From: Physcia stellaris | Lineage: Eukaryota > Ascomycota > Lecanoromycetes > Caliciales > Physciaceae | DNA: 64,000 bases | Reading direction: 5' to 3' | Assembly (NCBI GenBank): GCA_018902385.1 | Contig: JABSSW010000026.1 | Location: forward strand, 1 to 64,000 | In this document: positions 1-13,428 of the stretch, piece after piece | Numbering within the stretch: the first letter of the stretch is position 1 | Layout of the letters: each line of letters begins with the position of its first letter | The notes under the pieces: model-generated | The model's input: the letters and a program-made list of their open reading frames with translations, nothing else | The model's database searches: none | What the model was told of the DNA's origin: nothing | Position numbers and translations under genes: made by a program

Positions 1-152
1 GTTACGTTTCAATATGAATCGTATGTTGTACGTAAATCAACGACAATTTTTTCGACGAAAATTTCGTCGAGCAATTTAAACGTCGTCGATTTGTTTCAAC
101 GATCGAATTCATAAAAGTGAAAAATAATGAAATCATTCATTTTCTGAATATT
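1..152 (+). mobile_element. Left piece of Gypsy element B, interrupted by element A
   Basis: AT-rich, CpG-retaining sequence with no intact ORF. It ends exactly where element A's 5' LTR begins. Its last five bases (148-152, atatt) match the five bases after element A's 3' LTR (7680-7684, atatc) apart from one C/T difference, so this is the 5' side of the element into which A inserted. Element B resumes at 7680, inside its gag region. B's 5' LTR must lie before the window. Confidence 0.7.
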
Positions 153-349
153 TGTAATGAGACGAAGTCGATCAAACGAACGCTAAAACGTTGTGAATCT
201 AATTGTCGCATCTCGTGTTTATATACTCGAAGTTTCACGAACTTCTTTCTGTTTCTTTAACAATTAATTCTATTATGTGTCTAACATTTATCATAGCAAT
301 TAATACTATTATTCGCACATTTTAATCACGCAATGCTTACACTTTTACA
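153..349 (+). repeat. 5' LTR of element A
   Basis: 197 bp, starting tgtaatgaga and ending cttttaca. It matches 7483-7679 over its full length with 16 transitions and no indels. The flanking base quintet atatt is the target duplication. Confidence 0.95.
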
Positions 350-387
350 GTTCTAATTGCTTTACATCAAGAATTGTTCGACTAAAA

Positions 388-2163
388 ATGTTCAATTCAG
401 CAAATGCGTTTCGTCGTCGCGAGATTCGTTCGCAAATTCGTGATCGTGCGATCGTATCGATTGCATCACAATCAAACATCATTTCATCAAACAATTTTTT
501 ATGCTTTTTTTTTTTATCAATCGAATTATTGAGCTGTCTGATGATGCTCAATTCGAAAATTTTGATAAAAACAATGATTTTGTCGATTTTGATGATGTCG
601 ACGTTTCAATTAAACACATTTCAATTTTCGAATTTCTGATTTCAAATGTTGATCAATTTTCAATTCAACATTTGTTACGCATTCTAGTCAGAATGAAACA
701 CAACGAAAAAATGATTTTGTTTCGTTGTCGTCAAATAGCGATGTCGTTGTGTTTGTTGTTGTCGATTCAAACGTGATTTTCAAACAAATGAAAATGCGTA
801 TCAAAATGTTGAAAACTGAATCAAAATTCAATGATTTTAAAATATTTTGATCAAAACAAAAACGAAACGTGATCGAAATCGTCGTCGTCGTCGCAACAAC
901 GATGATCAATATGAAAATTCGTTTTCGCATATCAAAAGACGAATCGCACGATCAAAAATTTCAAACACGCAAAAATGTGAAAATTGAAACAATTTGAAAA
1001 ATTGATTGCGTGATTGCGAAAAATATATCGTTTTCGATTTTGTTAATTTTCAAACAGAAAAAATGAAAACAAATTGATCGACGTCGTTTTTGATAACGAC
1101 AAAAAAAAATCAATGACGTAATTATGTTGATGTTCAATTTGAAAAACAAACATGAAAACAATATAAAAATTACTTGTTGACGTTGTTTAGCAATTCGATA
1201 ATTCGTGTCATGAACACGATTATTGTCATTGAAAATGTCAAACAATTGTTTCGACAAAACATTGTTGCGTTCAATCAATATTTAGTCAAATTGTGAAACA
1301 AATTGAAACGTCACGTTTCGAACGAGAAACGACAAAAAAAATTGTTGATCAAAATTCATGTTTTCATTCGCATCAAGTGTGTAAAAATGCGAAATCATGA
1401 AATCGATTTTTATTTCAAATTAATCGTCAATTTGTTGATTGCGAAGCAACTGTTCGTTGACGATGATATTTTAAATAAATCGTCGAACAATGTTACGAAA
1501 GCAAAACAAAATAGTGAAAATGATCGAAAAATCACGAAAAATGACAATGACGATGACAAAAATAAAAGCAAAAAAATTTCGCGTAACAGATTTGTTGAGT
1601 TTGACAACGTTCAAAAAAACAATCAAAATCAATTTTCGAAGTCGCAACAAAATCAACAAAATGAAAAAAAATGAAAATCGAAATCAAAATCAAAATTTCG
1701 CATTTTCAAAATTCGACGAGCGTGCGTGTTACGCATGTGACAAATCGAATCATATAACAAATGATTTTGCGTGCGAGAAATATGCGCAAATTCAAGAAAA
1801 ACGCAATCAAAATCAAAATCAATCGTCGAAAAAAACGAGTTTGATGTTTGTCGCTGAAACATTGAAAATAAATTTAAAACGAAATAGATTTCGTGTTTGA
1901 TAATCACGTTATCAATCAAAACATTTGTTACGCAAACAGACAATACAACAATTATTTGTTTGATTGATTTTGATGTCGAGACGAATTTTATATCACAAAT
2001 TTTTGTCAAACAAATGCAATTGTTTGAATTCAAAAAAATTGTTAAACAACATTTAAAAATTGTTGACGATCGTGTAATTCAAATGTATGAACATTATGAA
2101 AACGTGCATATCATGACACGAAATAATGAAAAACATGTAAAAAAACAAAATGTTGATTTTTGA
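388..2163 (+). pseudogene. Element A gag and protease remnant
   Basis: Broken frames only. A CCHC-like zinc knuckle lies at 1727-1774 (CYAC, then H after four residues and a final C after six), followed by a lysine/asparagine-rich stretch. A degenerate retropepsin is readable near 1950-2000, where the usual LIDTGAETNFIS motif appears as LIDFDVETNFIS, so the catalytic triad glycine is lost. The upstream part (388-1300) is assigned to gag only by position. Asparagine and glutamine (CAA) codons are frequent because CpA was spared. Confidence 0.65.
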
Positions 2164-2449
2164 GCGATTGACATGCGTGAATACGACATGATTTTTGAAT
2201 ATTCATGATTGAATGCTGTCGATTTTGACATTCGTTAACATGATCGTCGCTGACTATATCGTGATGATGATTATGAAAAATTCAAACAAATTTCAATCAA
2301 TTTTTGTTTTGCGAAAAATTCGTTGATTTAACTATAACTGTCATTGCGAATCGCGATCATGTTTATGTCGCAATGTCATATCAAATGTTTTTTTAGCACA
2401 AAATTATCAATATCGAAAGCGAAATGTTGCTCGTTGTGATACGTTACAA

Positions 2450-5400
2450 ATGAATCGCAACGATCACATTTTTGATATTATCAAAGAAATAGTCGAAATA
2501 TTTTTCAAAACGCTGTCGAACAATTTGAATACACATGATCAAATCGAGCATGCTATTGACCTGCAATCAGACAAGAAGTCGCGTTCTGAATCTATATACA
2601 ATATGTCACACGACGAGTTTATTGTTATACGCAACTACCTCGAGAATGCGTTGACGAAAAAGTGAATTCGTTTTTCCAGCGCATTTGCGAAAACATCTGT
2701 GTTGTTTGTCAAGAAGTCAAATGACAATCTGCGTTTATGTGTGAATTATCGAGAATTCAATGAGATCACGATCAAAAACAATTATTCATTGTCGCTGCTG
2801 TTTGAGACGTTAGAACGCTTCGCGAATGCTAAACACTTCATCAAAATAAACATTCGGAATGCGTATCATAAAATTCGTATTCGTCAAGAAGATGAGTGAA
2901 AGACTGCTTTCCGTATTCGCTATGAGCAATACGAGTATCAGATTATGTCTTTCGGTCTTGCTAACGCTCCTGCTACTTTTCAATTTTATGTTAATGAAGC
3001 ATTGAAGCCATACATTGACGTCTTCTGCGTGATGTATCTGAATGATGTGTTGATTTATTTTGAGAATGAACAGCAACATTGAAAACATGTTCGTTTGATG
3101 TTTAAAACGTTGCTACGTTATCGTTTGTATGTCAAGCTGAAGAAATGCGAGTTCAACAAAGAAGAAATCAATTTTCTAGACTTCGTTGTTGAACGCAATG
3201 ATATTCAAATGAAACGCTCGCGTATAGACGCAATCGTCGATTGATTTGAATTCGAAAGTGCGAAGAATATCATGGTTTTTCTAGATTTTGCTGAATTTTA
3301 TAGGCGTTTTGTTAAGGAATTTTCGCAAATCGTAGCATCACTTACGAATTTGACGCGTGATGCGAAGAAAGAAGAAAGTCGCTCTTCATTTGTCATGACA
3401 AAGAAAATTAAAATTGCGTTCAACGAATTCAAAATTAAATTCACGATTGCTTCTATTTTTACGCATTATGATTGAAAAGCGAAATTACGTATGAAAATTG
3501 ATGTTTTTGATCGCGAAACAAATAATGTGTTCAATCAAAAAAACAAAAACGATCAATGACATTTCATTGCGTTTTTCAATTACAAGTTCAAAAAAGCAAA
3601 AATTAATTGAAATACGCATGACAAAAAGTTGTATGCGATAATATTCGATTTCAAAAATTGAAAACATTATTTGCAAAATAACAAACATTTCATTCGCGTT
3701 ATTTTTGATCACAACAATTTTCGATATTTTATGACAATCAAAAATTCAATGCGAAACAGATTCGCTGAATTGAAAAGTTAATTGCGTTTGATTTCAATAT
3801 AGAATATCGTAAAAACAAATTGAATTTTGCGAACGCGTCGTCGAAAAATCTGATTTTATGAAATCGAACGATAACGACAAAAACAACGATAAATTTTTGT
3901 TTATTTTGCGAAACAAATTTCGCAATTAAAATTATCAATCTGATTTGCAAAACGATCAACGTGTGTTTGTTTCAATCAAATTTGCAATATCGACAACGCG
4001 ATTGCGTAACATTGTTACGACAAATATTCGAAATATTGTTTCGAATGAAAAAGTTTTCGATAAATGTGTTTGCAGAATTTTAAACACTGTCGCATTTCGA
4101 TTTTTAGTTCATCAAATTATGAAATCGAAAAAATTTTATTTGAAATTGCGAAAATCAATGATTGCGTAATTACTCAAATTACAACAAAAAAACGCTTTTG
4201 TTGTTGAGAAGCAATGACGTCAGAAGTACGCAAACAAACAAAACGAATTTTCGAAATGAAATGTTGAAAAAAATGAATTGTTTCGTCGTGATTTCGCAAT
4301 TTATGTGTTTGAAAATTTCGTTACAAAGCAAAAATTTTTCGTATGAATCATGACGATTCAAATGTTGAACATTTTGCGCGAACAAAAATCGAAAATGCTG
4401 TGCGACGCAAATACTTTTGATTTGACATGATTAAAAAAATAGCAAATTATGTACGCATCTGTTCAAATTGTTAACGAGTACGAATTCATCGACATAAATT
4501 TTATGACGATATGATAGCAATTTCATCAAGTGAAAAACAATCATTTGATACAGTTATCATGAACTTCATTACAAATATGTTTTTTGTTAAAAATTCTTAT
4601 ATTGAAAAAATTAGCGATTCAATATTAATATTGATAAACAAGTTGACGAAATACGCAACGTACATAACAATCACAAAAACGTTAAACGCGATAGATTTTG
4701 CGAATTTGCTATAACGAGAATTCGTATGTCGTCATGAAATGATACGTAACATTATTTCGAATCGAAAATTTTTTTTCACAAACAATTTCTGATTTATTTT
4801 GTGCTGAAATTTAAAAGCGAAACGTAAATTTAGCATTGTTTTTCATTCACAAACAAATGAACAAACAAAGAAACAAAATGTTGTGTTCGAACATTATTTG
4901 CGTGTGTATTACAATTTCAAACAGAATAATTGATCAAAATTGCTATTCATGACACAATTTGTTTACAATAACAGCAAACATTCAAATACTGATCAAATTT
5001 TTCAAGAGTTTTTGTTTGAATACGTTGCGATTTTAAACAGCGATTCTGTGAACAGTCTTCAAAGAAAAAAACAACATTTGCAACAGACAGAGCAAAAACG
5101 TTGCGAAACAATCGAACGCATTTAATGAAATTGTGAAAAACGATTTTCGAACAGCAAATCAAATATTATAATGAAAATCATATAATGAAAAACTTTGAAT
5201 TTGAGAAGAAAATGTTGTTGCGTGAAATCAATATACGCACATTGCGTTTCAAAAAGAAAATTGATCATAAACAATGAATTTTTTTGAAATTGTCAAGAAA
5301 ATAGATACGCAGACTTACGAGCTTAATTTGTTTAAACAATATGAATTCATACATTCTGTGTTTCATGTTTTTTTATTCGAATTTTGATATAATCGTGACG

Positions 5401-5620
5401 ACGCAAATTCAGAGTCGCAATCAATACTAATAAAAAACGAAAAAAAGTGAAAAATATCGCAAATGTTAAACAAGCGCATTAGAAAAAATCAGTCTGAATA
5501 TTTTATTGCATGAATAAATTCATCGTCATATGAGAATTCGTGAAAGTCAATGAAACATCTCGAAAATGCGAAAAACGCAATTGTCAAATTCGAAAATGCG
5601 CGCGAATTACGCAAGTCTGA
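2450..5620 (+). pseudogene. Element A pol remnant: RT, RNase H, integrase, chromodomain
   Basis: RT motifs are readable from 2570 to 3300 (LRLCVNYREFN, then FGLANAPATFQ). The catalytic YxDD box at 3035-3046 reads YLND, a Gly-to-Ala-type G-to-A change of the first aspartate codon. Stops after 2899 and near 3080, 3242 and 3473 are all TGA at positions where the family has Trp. RNase H follows (about 3480-3900). The integrase core lies at about 4511-5125: family MDFITGLP is now MNFITNMF, and TEKQ/QNS-type residues follow. Near 5440-5605 is a chromodomain-like end (LNKRIRKNQSEYFIA, then YENS). A chromodomain is typical of fungal chromoviruses. No part could be functional. Confidence 0.85.
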
Positions 5621-7482
5621 AAAAGTTGCGAAACGTCGAAAAACAAACAAATTCAAAACGAAATCGAGCGAGAAATTTTCAGCAAAAAAACAAACACGTC
5701 AATTTTTAAAATTGAAAAAACGTGAACGATTAAAAAACAAAAATAACAATAATTGCGACGCAAAAACACAGACAATAAAATGATATTGCGAATTGTTTTT
5801 GATTACATGCGCAATTTGCATACATTTCGATGTTATAAAAATATATTGAAATTCGTAAATTTCAGCAAACAAATCACAAAACAACACGTCACAACAAAAA
5901 CAAACAAACATCAATATTTCAACGCAAACAAACACAAAAACAAACAAAATCAACATCAAATATGCGATTTAATGAATTCAAAAAAACACGAAAATGTACG
6001 TCAACGCGTCGATAAATTCATCAATCAAAATTCAAATCACAACAATCAAATCGATTTCGATTGCGTCATGTTAATTGTCGTCGCGTTTAATTGAAACGTT
6101 GTTTATCATGTATTACGCGATTTTGTTGCGCGAAAACAAACGCAAAAACAAACGCGACAACAAACGAATTTGTTTGCGACGCAAACGAGACGAAATCGAA
6201 AACAAACGCAAACGAGTCGAAAACGAAAAAAATCGAAAAAAAACAGCGCGAAACGAATCAGAATCAGAATCAGAATCAACAGACGAAACAGAAAAAATTT
6301 TGATTTGTTTTCGAGCAAGCGCAAAAGCGAACGAAGACGAGAAAGCAACGAACAAAAAATCGTTTTTGTGACAAATTTTGATGTAATTGTTGCAACAGCT
6401 TTGCGAAACGCGATCAAAACAAAAAGCAACGAATTTTTTCGATTTGTTTTTTGCATCATGTTAATTACGTTACGCACAAAATCTGCATGTTATTATTTTT
6501 CAAAATTTCAAAATTGCTTTCAATTTGTTTTGAGCGTTATTTTGAGCAACAAAAACGCGAACAGTAGCTTGAAACTGCGAAAAATCATGTTTTTTTCGCA
6601 ATAATGCGAGTTTTTGTTACAGAGCTGACATTTGACGCGTTTGTTATTTTTCGAAATTTCGCAAACGTGTTTAAAATTTGTGCGAAATTTTCGAACGCAA
6701 CGTTGACATTATAAATGAATTGATTTTGTCATACATTAACATTGATTCGAAACAGTTGTGCGTGTTTGTTTATTAAATTTTGACAACATGCGTTCGCGAT
6801 TGTCACGCGAAAAAAACATTTGAATTGTCGTGTTCTCATTCAATTGCTCAAATGAAAAAATTTATCAATTTAGCATTGAATCAACAACGTCATCGCTATT
6901 TACAATACATTTACAGCAAAAACAGCAAATTGCGTGTTTTTGCGAGACGTAACAAGCAACGACGAAGAAAAGAATGAAATCATGATTTGTTGTATCGTTA
7001 ACACACGCATTGCATTGTTGACGCTCGAAAATCAATTTCGTCGTCATTGAAACATCATTGCGACAACATCATCATTTGCAAAAGCGATGTGATAGCTGTA
7101 CAAACAGCGATATATCATGTTGACATTATTGTCGCAATAATTGCTGTTATCGCAGAGACAAAAAAGATCAAATGAAATATTTACTATGTTATGAAGTAAA
7201 AATGTTAAAAAAAAAAATTCAAAAATGAATTGAAAAATTGAAATAGACACTCATCAACACACGACGCGATTCATTTCGATTCGATTTCACAACACGAACG
7301 CGATATTTGAAATTGCATTACATTGTTATTGTTATTTTTATTTATTGAATTACAATGTTTCAAGATTACACGTCAAAAACACAAAATTATTTACAAAACA
7401 ACGTTGTTGCGATACATTTCTGATATGCTATAAAGACATTGATAGTTGACGCGAAAAATCGATCATTCAAAGAAAAAACAAT

Positions 7483-7679
7483 TGTAATGAGACGAAATCG
7501 ATCAAGCGAACGCTAAAACGTTGTGAGTCTAATTGTCGCATTTCGTGTTTATATATTCGAAATTTCACGAATTTCTTTTTGTTTTTTTAACAATTAATTC
7601 TATTATGTGTCTAGCATTTATCATAACAATTAATATTATTATTCGCACATTCTAGTCACGCAATGTTTACATTTTTACA
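7483..7679 (+). repeat. 3' LTR of element A
   Basis: 197-bp direct copy of 153-349. At the 16 differing sites this copy carries the mutated base at 11 and the 5' copy at 5. All are C-to-T before T, or G-to-A after A. It is followed by atatc, the other copy of the target duplication. Confidence 0.95.
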
Positions 7680-7775
7680 ATATCGTCATCATCGATCAGC
7701 TGAAATGATAAATCAATCAAAAATCATCGATTTTTTGAAAAATTTGATCGATTACGCATCGATCGTGACAATTAT

Positions 7776-9294
7776 TTGAACGTTTTGACTCAATATCAAA
7801 ATCTGTACAATATCGTTAACGTCGATCGTGATAAATTGATCAACACAAACGTTGAATTCGATAAAATTCGTAAAAAGATGAATACATTGAAAATTAATTA
7901 CGAACAAACGCGTGATCGACTTTTAGTCAAACAACACGATTATTTTTTTTTCAAAAAAAATCACGACGTTTTGTTAATCACGACTCGCGATCGTACACGA
8001 AATTTTGATGACGACGATGAAAAAAACGACGACGAAATCAACGTAATTAATTTTTTCAATAAAAACAAACGACGTTCGAAAATTCATTCAAATTCTTTTA
8101 AATTTATCGACGAATTGAAATTTATTTGACGAATTTGAAAAACAAAAATGCATGATAAAATGACGATCAACGTTGATCATTACGATACGAACATAATCGC
8201 AATTATTATTGTGATTGATTGAATTGAAAATGATATCGATAATCACATACAATCGATACGTAATATCGACATGAATCATTTCAAAAATTGACACATGATG
8301 TTGAAATTTTTAAATTTCATTTTCGAAAATTCTGATTTCAAACGCAATATGCGTATTCAATTTCGAACATTGATCATGAATACACAAGATTTTCAATTTT
8401 TTTATTTCATTTTTTTTCGTTTTAGCAATTCAATCGATTATAACGAAATCATCAAAATCGAAAAATTAATGAAAAAAATTTTCTGAAATTTGAAAAAAAC
8501 GATGAATGTATATTTTCGCGAATTCATCACGTTCGATGAAATTCGAATCATTTTGCAACAAATATACAATCGACAATCGAATTTTCGAAAAAAAAAATCG
8601 CGATTCGTCAACAACGTTTTGAATTGTTTCAATTCAAATCAATTTTTGTCGTTTCGATTTCGATGTTTTTCGCGAAATTTGCAATTCATTTTCATTTCAA
8701 CGTTGAAATCAAAATTCGTGATTCGATGATTGACAAATTAATCGTCACGAACAAATGTTTCACGTGCGATGAAATCGATCACGTATAAAAAAAATGTTCG
8801 AACGTTCACAAACATCAAAAACGTCATTGACACAAAATGCAAATGTTTTACATGAACATGATTAACGAATCGAACGAATTTGATTCGAAAAATTGATAAT
8901 TCACATCAAAAACGCGATTGATGAGCGTTTAAAAATTTTTTTTACTCATCATGACGAATTGTTTGATTTTTTTGTCAAACGATTTTTAATCATCAATTGT
9001 ACGTTGTCATTCAACGATAATAAACATAAATTAGAAATTTTAATAAACATTGATGCAATTGATTATGTTTTCATTGATAAAGAAATTGCGCAATTTGTAT
9101 GCAACATACTGAACATAAATTTCGTATTTTTATTAAAATCGAAACTCATTATTGAATTCGACGATCGTCAGATTTTTTCAATAATTCATGTCATTTATTT
9201 CAAGTTGACAATTGATTTGCATTTCGAATTGACAATTTTTTTGTTCATCATCAATCTGAACAATCATTCGATAATTTTAAAAAATCGTAAATGA
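7776..9294 (+). pseudogene. Element B gag, zinc knuckle and protease remnant
   Basis: 7776-8129 encodes a charged, coiled-coil-like N-terminus. 8295-8729 matches the capsid region of fungal Gypsy gags (a block on the pattern of TMNVYFREFxTFDEIRxILQQ). The knuckle CFTCDEIDHV-stop-KKC sits near 8755-8796 with a TAA inside. 8893-9294 resembles the retropepsin-like domain of this family (xYVFIDKEIAQFVCNILNI, then a later HSIIL before the broken end). The frame is interrupted by multiple stops. Confidence 0.75.
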
Positions 9295-10004
9295 ACAAAC
9301 ATGAAATTATTTTGAATATAATTTACGACAAATTGATTTTCAAATCGTTCAAATGTAATCATCATGACAATATATTCATCAAAACAGTGCAAATTCGACG
9401 TTTGAAAATTTTTGATTCAAATCGTCGATGAAACGTATTTAGTTGACGTCGCGATGTTTTTTTATCGAAAACAAATAACGCGAAACATATTGTTACAATA
9501 GAATTTCGATATACGATTTTATTTCGTTCGCAATTTAGTTTTTCAACGCTTTATGTACAAAACGAGTCAAAAATATTCGATTCAGAATGTTTCGATTGTT
9601 TCATTCACTCGAAAATCGATCAAAATGACGAGTCGTTCGTCATTGAATCAAATCATTCGAAAATTGATATCACAGCGATTACGAAAGCGACGTTCGTCAA
9701 AAAAAGAAATTTGAAAAAACAACGCAACAAACGTTGAAAAGTCAAAAAACAACAATTCGAAATTTTTTCATTTTCAAAATTGAATTCAAACGATTCGATG
9801 AATATCGCGATAATTGATGCGATTTTTTCTGTTTATTCGTCGATTTCAAAAATCGAAAACAAAAAGTGCAATGTTTTTCATTACGATCAATCAAATCGAT
9901 TTCGCATTCAAGACATTGCGAACAGATTTTGAATCGTTGAAAATTGTCGTCATGATCAAAAAATTCTGAAACACGAACAAATCAAGTCGATTCTTGAACG
10001 TATA

Positions 10005-13000
10005 ATGAAAAAAATATCGAAATATTTCAAATATTTGTCAAAAGTATTCGATTTTCAAAAAACAATTGAATTGTCGTCGTATCGAATTTACGATCACAAA
10101 ATCGAATTTTTAAACGATAGCAATACATTGTTTCGAAATCGAATATATTTTTTGTTCGAATTCAAATTTCAAAAATTCAAGAAATATTTGAAAAATAATT
10201 TTCAAAAAATTTCATTGTATTCAATCAAACAACATACGTTTCGTTCGTTTTATTTGCAATCAAGTCGAATGATCAATTACGTTTGTGTGTGAATTATCGA
10301 CGATTTAATCACATCACGAAACGCAATCGATATTTCATTTTTTTGATCGAAAAAACTCTAATTAAAATGCAAAAATGCAAATATTTGATCAAGTTAAATA
10401 TCATTTCGACTTTCAACAAATTTCGAATGAGTGAAAAGAATGAAAAATTTATCACGTTCGTTATTTTCATGAAATCGTACAAATATCAAATATTATTTTT
10501 CGAATTGATTAACGAATTCGCGAGTTGACAGCATTACATGAACGATTTGTTGTTCAATTTTTTGAACGATTTCTGTCAAATTTATTTAGATGATATTTTT
10601 ATTTACAACAAATTCAAAAAAAAACACATCGTTCACGTTCGTAAAATGTTGAAAAAATTCAAAAAAATCGAATTACAAATGAATATTGAGAAATGCGAAT
10701 TTTTCAAAAAAGAAATGACATTTTTGAGCGTCATATTATCGATAAATGATTTTCGCATGAATTCGAAAAAAATAAAAATCATTGTCAATTGAAAACGCTT
10801 TACGAATTTGAAAAAAATGCAAATTTTCGTGAATTTCGTCAATTTTTACAGACGTTTCATTCGTGATTTTTCGAAAAAGATTCGAATTTTCATTCGAATG
10901 ATCAAAAAGCTTGTGAGTTTCGAATGAATTGAAAAAGTCGAAAAAGTTTTCAATCTTTTCAAGAAAACGATGATTGAAATTTTCATATTACGACATTACG
11001 ATCGAATCAAACAAATCATTTTGAAAATCGATTTTTTTGATTACGTCAATGCAGAAATATTATTTCAATATAACGACGAAAAAATGTTGCATTTCGTTGT
11101 TTTTTACAATCGCAACATGATTTCAGTCGAATACAATTACGAAATTTATGAAAAAAAACTATTAATCATTATTCGTTGTTTAAAACATTGACGTTTTGAA
11201 TTCGAAAATATCGAAAAATCGATCAAAATTTTCATCGATTACAAGAAATTGAAAATTTTCATGACGTCAAAAAAATTCACTTTTCGTCAAACTCGTTGAA
11301 CGAAAATTTTCTCGAAATTCAACATTGTCATTCAGTTTCAATTCGAAACTCAGAACGTTAAAACAAATATTCTGATTCGTATGTTTGATTTTCGATTCAA
11401 AAACGAAATTGATGAACGACATCAATATCGAAAACAAATATTGTTCATTTCAAAACGATTCGAAATTCACGCGATAAAATTTGACGAATTTATTTACGAA
11501 CGAGTTTTGATTGTCAATAAAATTGACGAAAATTGCACGATATATCGTGAAATCATCGAACAAAATTTCACATCAATGAACGAAATCGATTTACGAAATT
11601 GCAATGAAAAAAACGATGTTTTATATCGAGATGATCGATTATGAATGTCTGTCGACGTTTTTTTATTCGTTGATTTTTTCAAAAAAATCATGAATTTTCG
11701 ATTTCGAAACATTCAAATTTCAATTGTATGAAAAATTTTATACGTCGCGATTATTATTGATTCAACATGCGCAAATTCGTTCGTCGATACGTACGCAATT
11801 GTCATGAATATCAACGTACGAAAATTTTTCGAAATCGAAAAATGATTTATTCATTTTTTGATCATTTTTCTGCAACGTTGAATCGACATATTCATGAATT
11901 TTATCATCGAATTGTTCGACGTTCACGATCACAACGTCATTTACACGATAATCGACAAATTTAATAAAAAACGTCATTACGTGTTTTGCATCGTCGACGA
12001 TGAGAATACAAATGCGAAAATCACGATCAAAATATTTATCAATTACGTGTTTCGTACGCATGAATTATTTTTTTTATAACGTCAAATCGAAAATTTCATT
12101 TCATATTATTCGTTTGACAAGTTTTTTGCAAAATTTTCGATATCAAATGTAAACTTTTCATCGTTTTTCATTCAGAAATCGATGAACAAATCGAGAAAAT
12201 CAATCAAAATATCGAGAAACAATTGCGACAATATTGCAATTACATGCAAAACGATTGAAACGTTTGATTGTTTATGATCGAATTTGCAAACAACAACGCG
12301 ATATTAACAACAACAAAATTATCATCATTTTTCATCAATAAAAATTTTCATTTTCGTATGAATTTTTCATTAGATTTTATTTCGTATGTTACAACGAAAA
12401 AACGATTTTTGATCGTCAAAACAAAAAATATTATCGACACGATGCAAAATATTTTCAATTACGTACGAAATCATGCAAAAATAATTCAAAAACGTATGAC
12501 AATTCAAATCAACAAACATCGAAAAATCGTGAAATACGTTGAAAAAAATTTCGTTTTTTTGAATCGACGAAACATCAAAACGATCAAATCATTTGACAAA
12601 TTGAATGACAAAAAATTAAATTCGTACAAAATATTAAAACGTAAAAGCAATTTTTATCGTTTCGAATTGTCAAAAATTATACGAATTTACGATGTGTTTC
12701 ATTGTTGATTTTTTCGCAAAAATTTTCGTAATTTTTTCGAAAATCAAATTAATGAATTTTTCGATTTCGTCATAATCAACGAGAATTTCGAATGAAAAAT
12801 AAACGATATTTTGAAATTTCGATATCATTACAATCGTTTTCAATATCGTGTCAATTGATCAAATTGATTTCATGATCGAACGTGATATTATGTCGACAAC
12901 GAAAAATTCGATAATGTTCGCGAAATGATGAACGATTTTCATCGTAATCATTTCACGACAGCAAATTCAAAATCGTTCAAAACGTTGATTTCAATATTTC
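10005..13000 (+). pseudogene. Element B pol remnant: RT, RNase H, integrase, chromodomain
   Basis: RT blocks are recognisable from 10,283 (CVNYRRFNHIT) to 10,792, with the catalytic box YLDD intact at 10,583-10,594. RNase H-like sequence runs from about 10,800 to 11,290. The integrase zinc-binding C-x2-C appears near 11,810. The integrase core is at 11,894-12,079, and its C-terminal part, with the usual F-N-N and KL-x-K-x-x-x-Y-K patterns, is at 12,268-12,708. A chromodomain-like tail (about 12,775-12,955: NDILKFRYHYNRFQYRVN) completes the element. Several TGA stops replace Trp. Confidence 0.82.
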
Positions 13001-13428
13001 AAATCGTCGTTAACGAATCAAATTTTTCAACGAATCGTCGTCGTTTTCGAAAAAAAATCGTCATGTTGACATTAATCGAGATTATTTTCGATTAACATTT
13101 GACGTCACGAATTCAATTTTCATTCATTTGTTTTTGACATCACGATTTTTATTCAACAATTCAATTTTTATTGTTATTTCGATGTTATTTACAGTCAAAA
13201 TTTACATCGCATAAAAAATTGAATCGTGTCAAAAACATTTTCAAAAATTGTTGTCAAATTTTATCGAACTTTGAAATGACAATAAAATATTAAAAAATGA
13301 AAAATGATGATCGTGAAATTTCTGAATTTTGCGATTATACAATTTGATTAACAAAATTTTCAACAAAATTTTCAAATTTCGAAACAACAACGAATCGTCG
13401 AAACGACGTTCGCGAAAAAAAAAAAAAA

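Larger units (their letters stand above)
153..7679 (+). mobile_element. Element A: complete chromodomain Ty3/Gypsy LTR retrotransposon, mutated
   Basis: A 7,527-bp element bounded by two 197-bp LTRs that begin TG and end CA and are flanked by a 5-bp target duplication. Inside, on the plus strand and in Gypsy order, are a gag zinc knuckle, a degenerate aspartic protease, reverse transcriptase, RNase H, integrase and a chromodomain. A purine tract (caaagaaaaaa) lies about 3 bp before the 3' LTR, confirming orientation. Every domain is broken by stops. The LTRs differ at 16 of 197 positions, all transitions in CpT/ApG context, so the copy may be fairly young but was mutated by a RIP-like process. 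It is inserted in element B. Confidence 0.93.
7680..13428 (+). mobile_element. Element B: chromodomain Ty3/Gypsy retrotransposon, main part
   Basis: The element into which A inserted. Reading on the plus strand there are gag, a zinc knuckle, protease, RT, RNase H, integrase and chromodomain, then a long adenine tract (from 13,415) abutting tgttacgaacatg at 13,429, taken as the start of the 3' LTR. The 5' end lies outside the window, so LTR identity and target duplication cannot be checked. CC and GG dinucleotides are almost absent while CpG is plentiful. Confidence 0.85.

Noticed and set aside
8295-9294. Separate small host genes in the AT-rich block
   Set aside because: The frames match gag and protease blocks of Gypsy element B and are broken by mutation.
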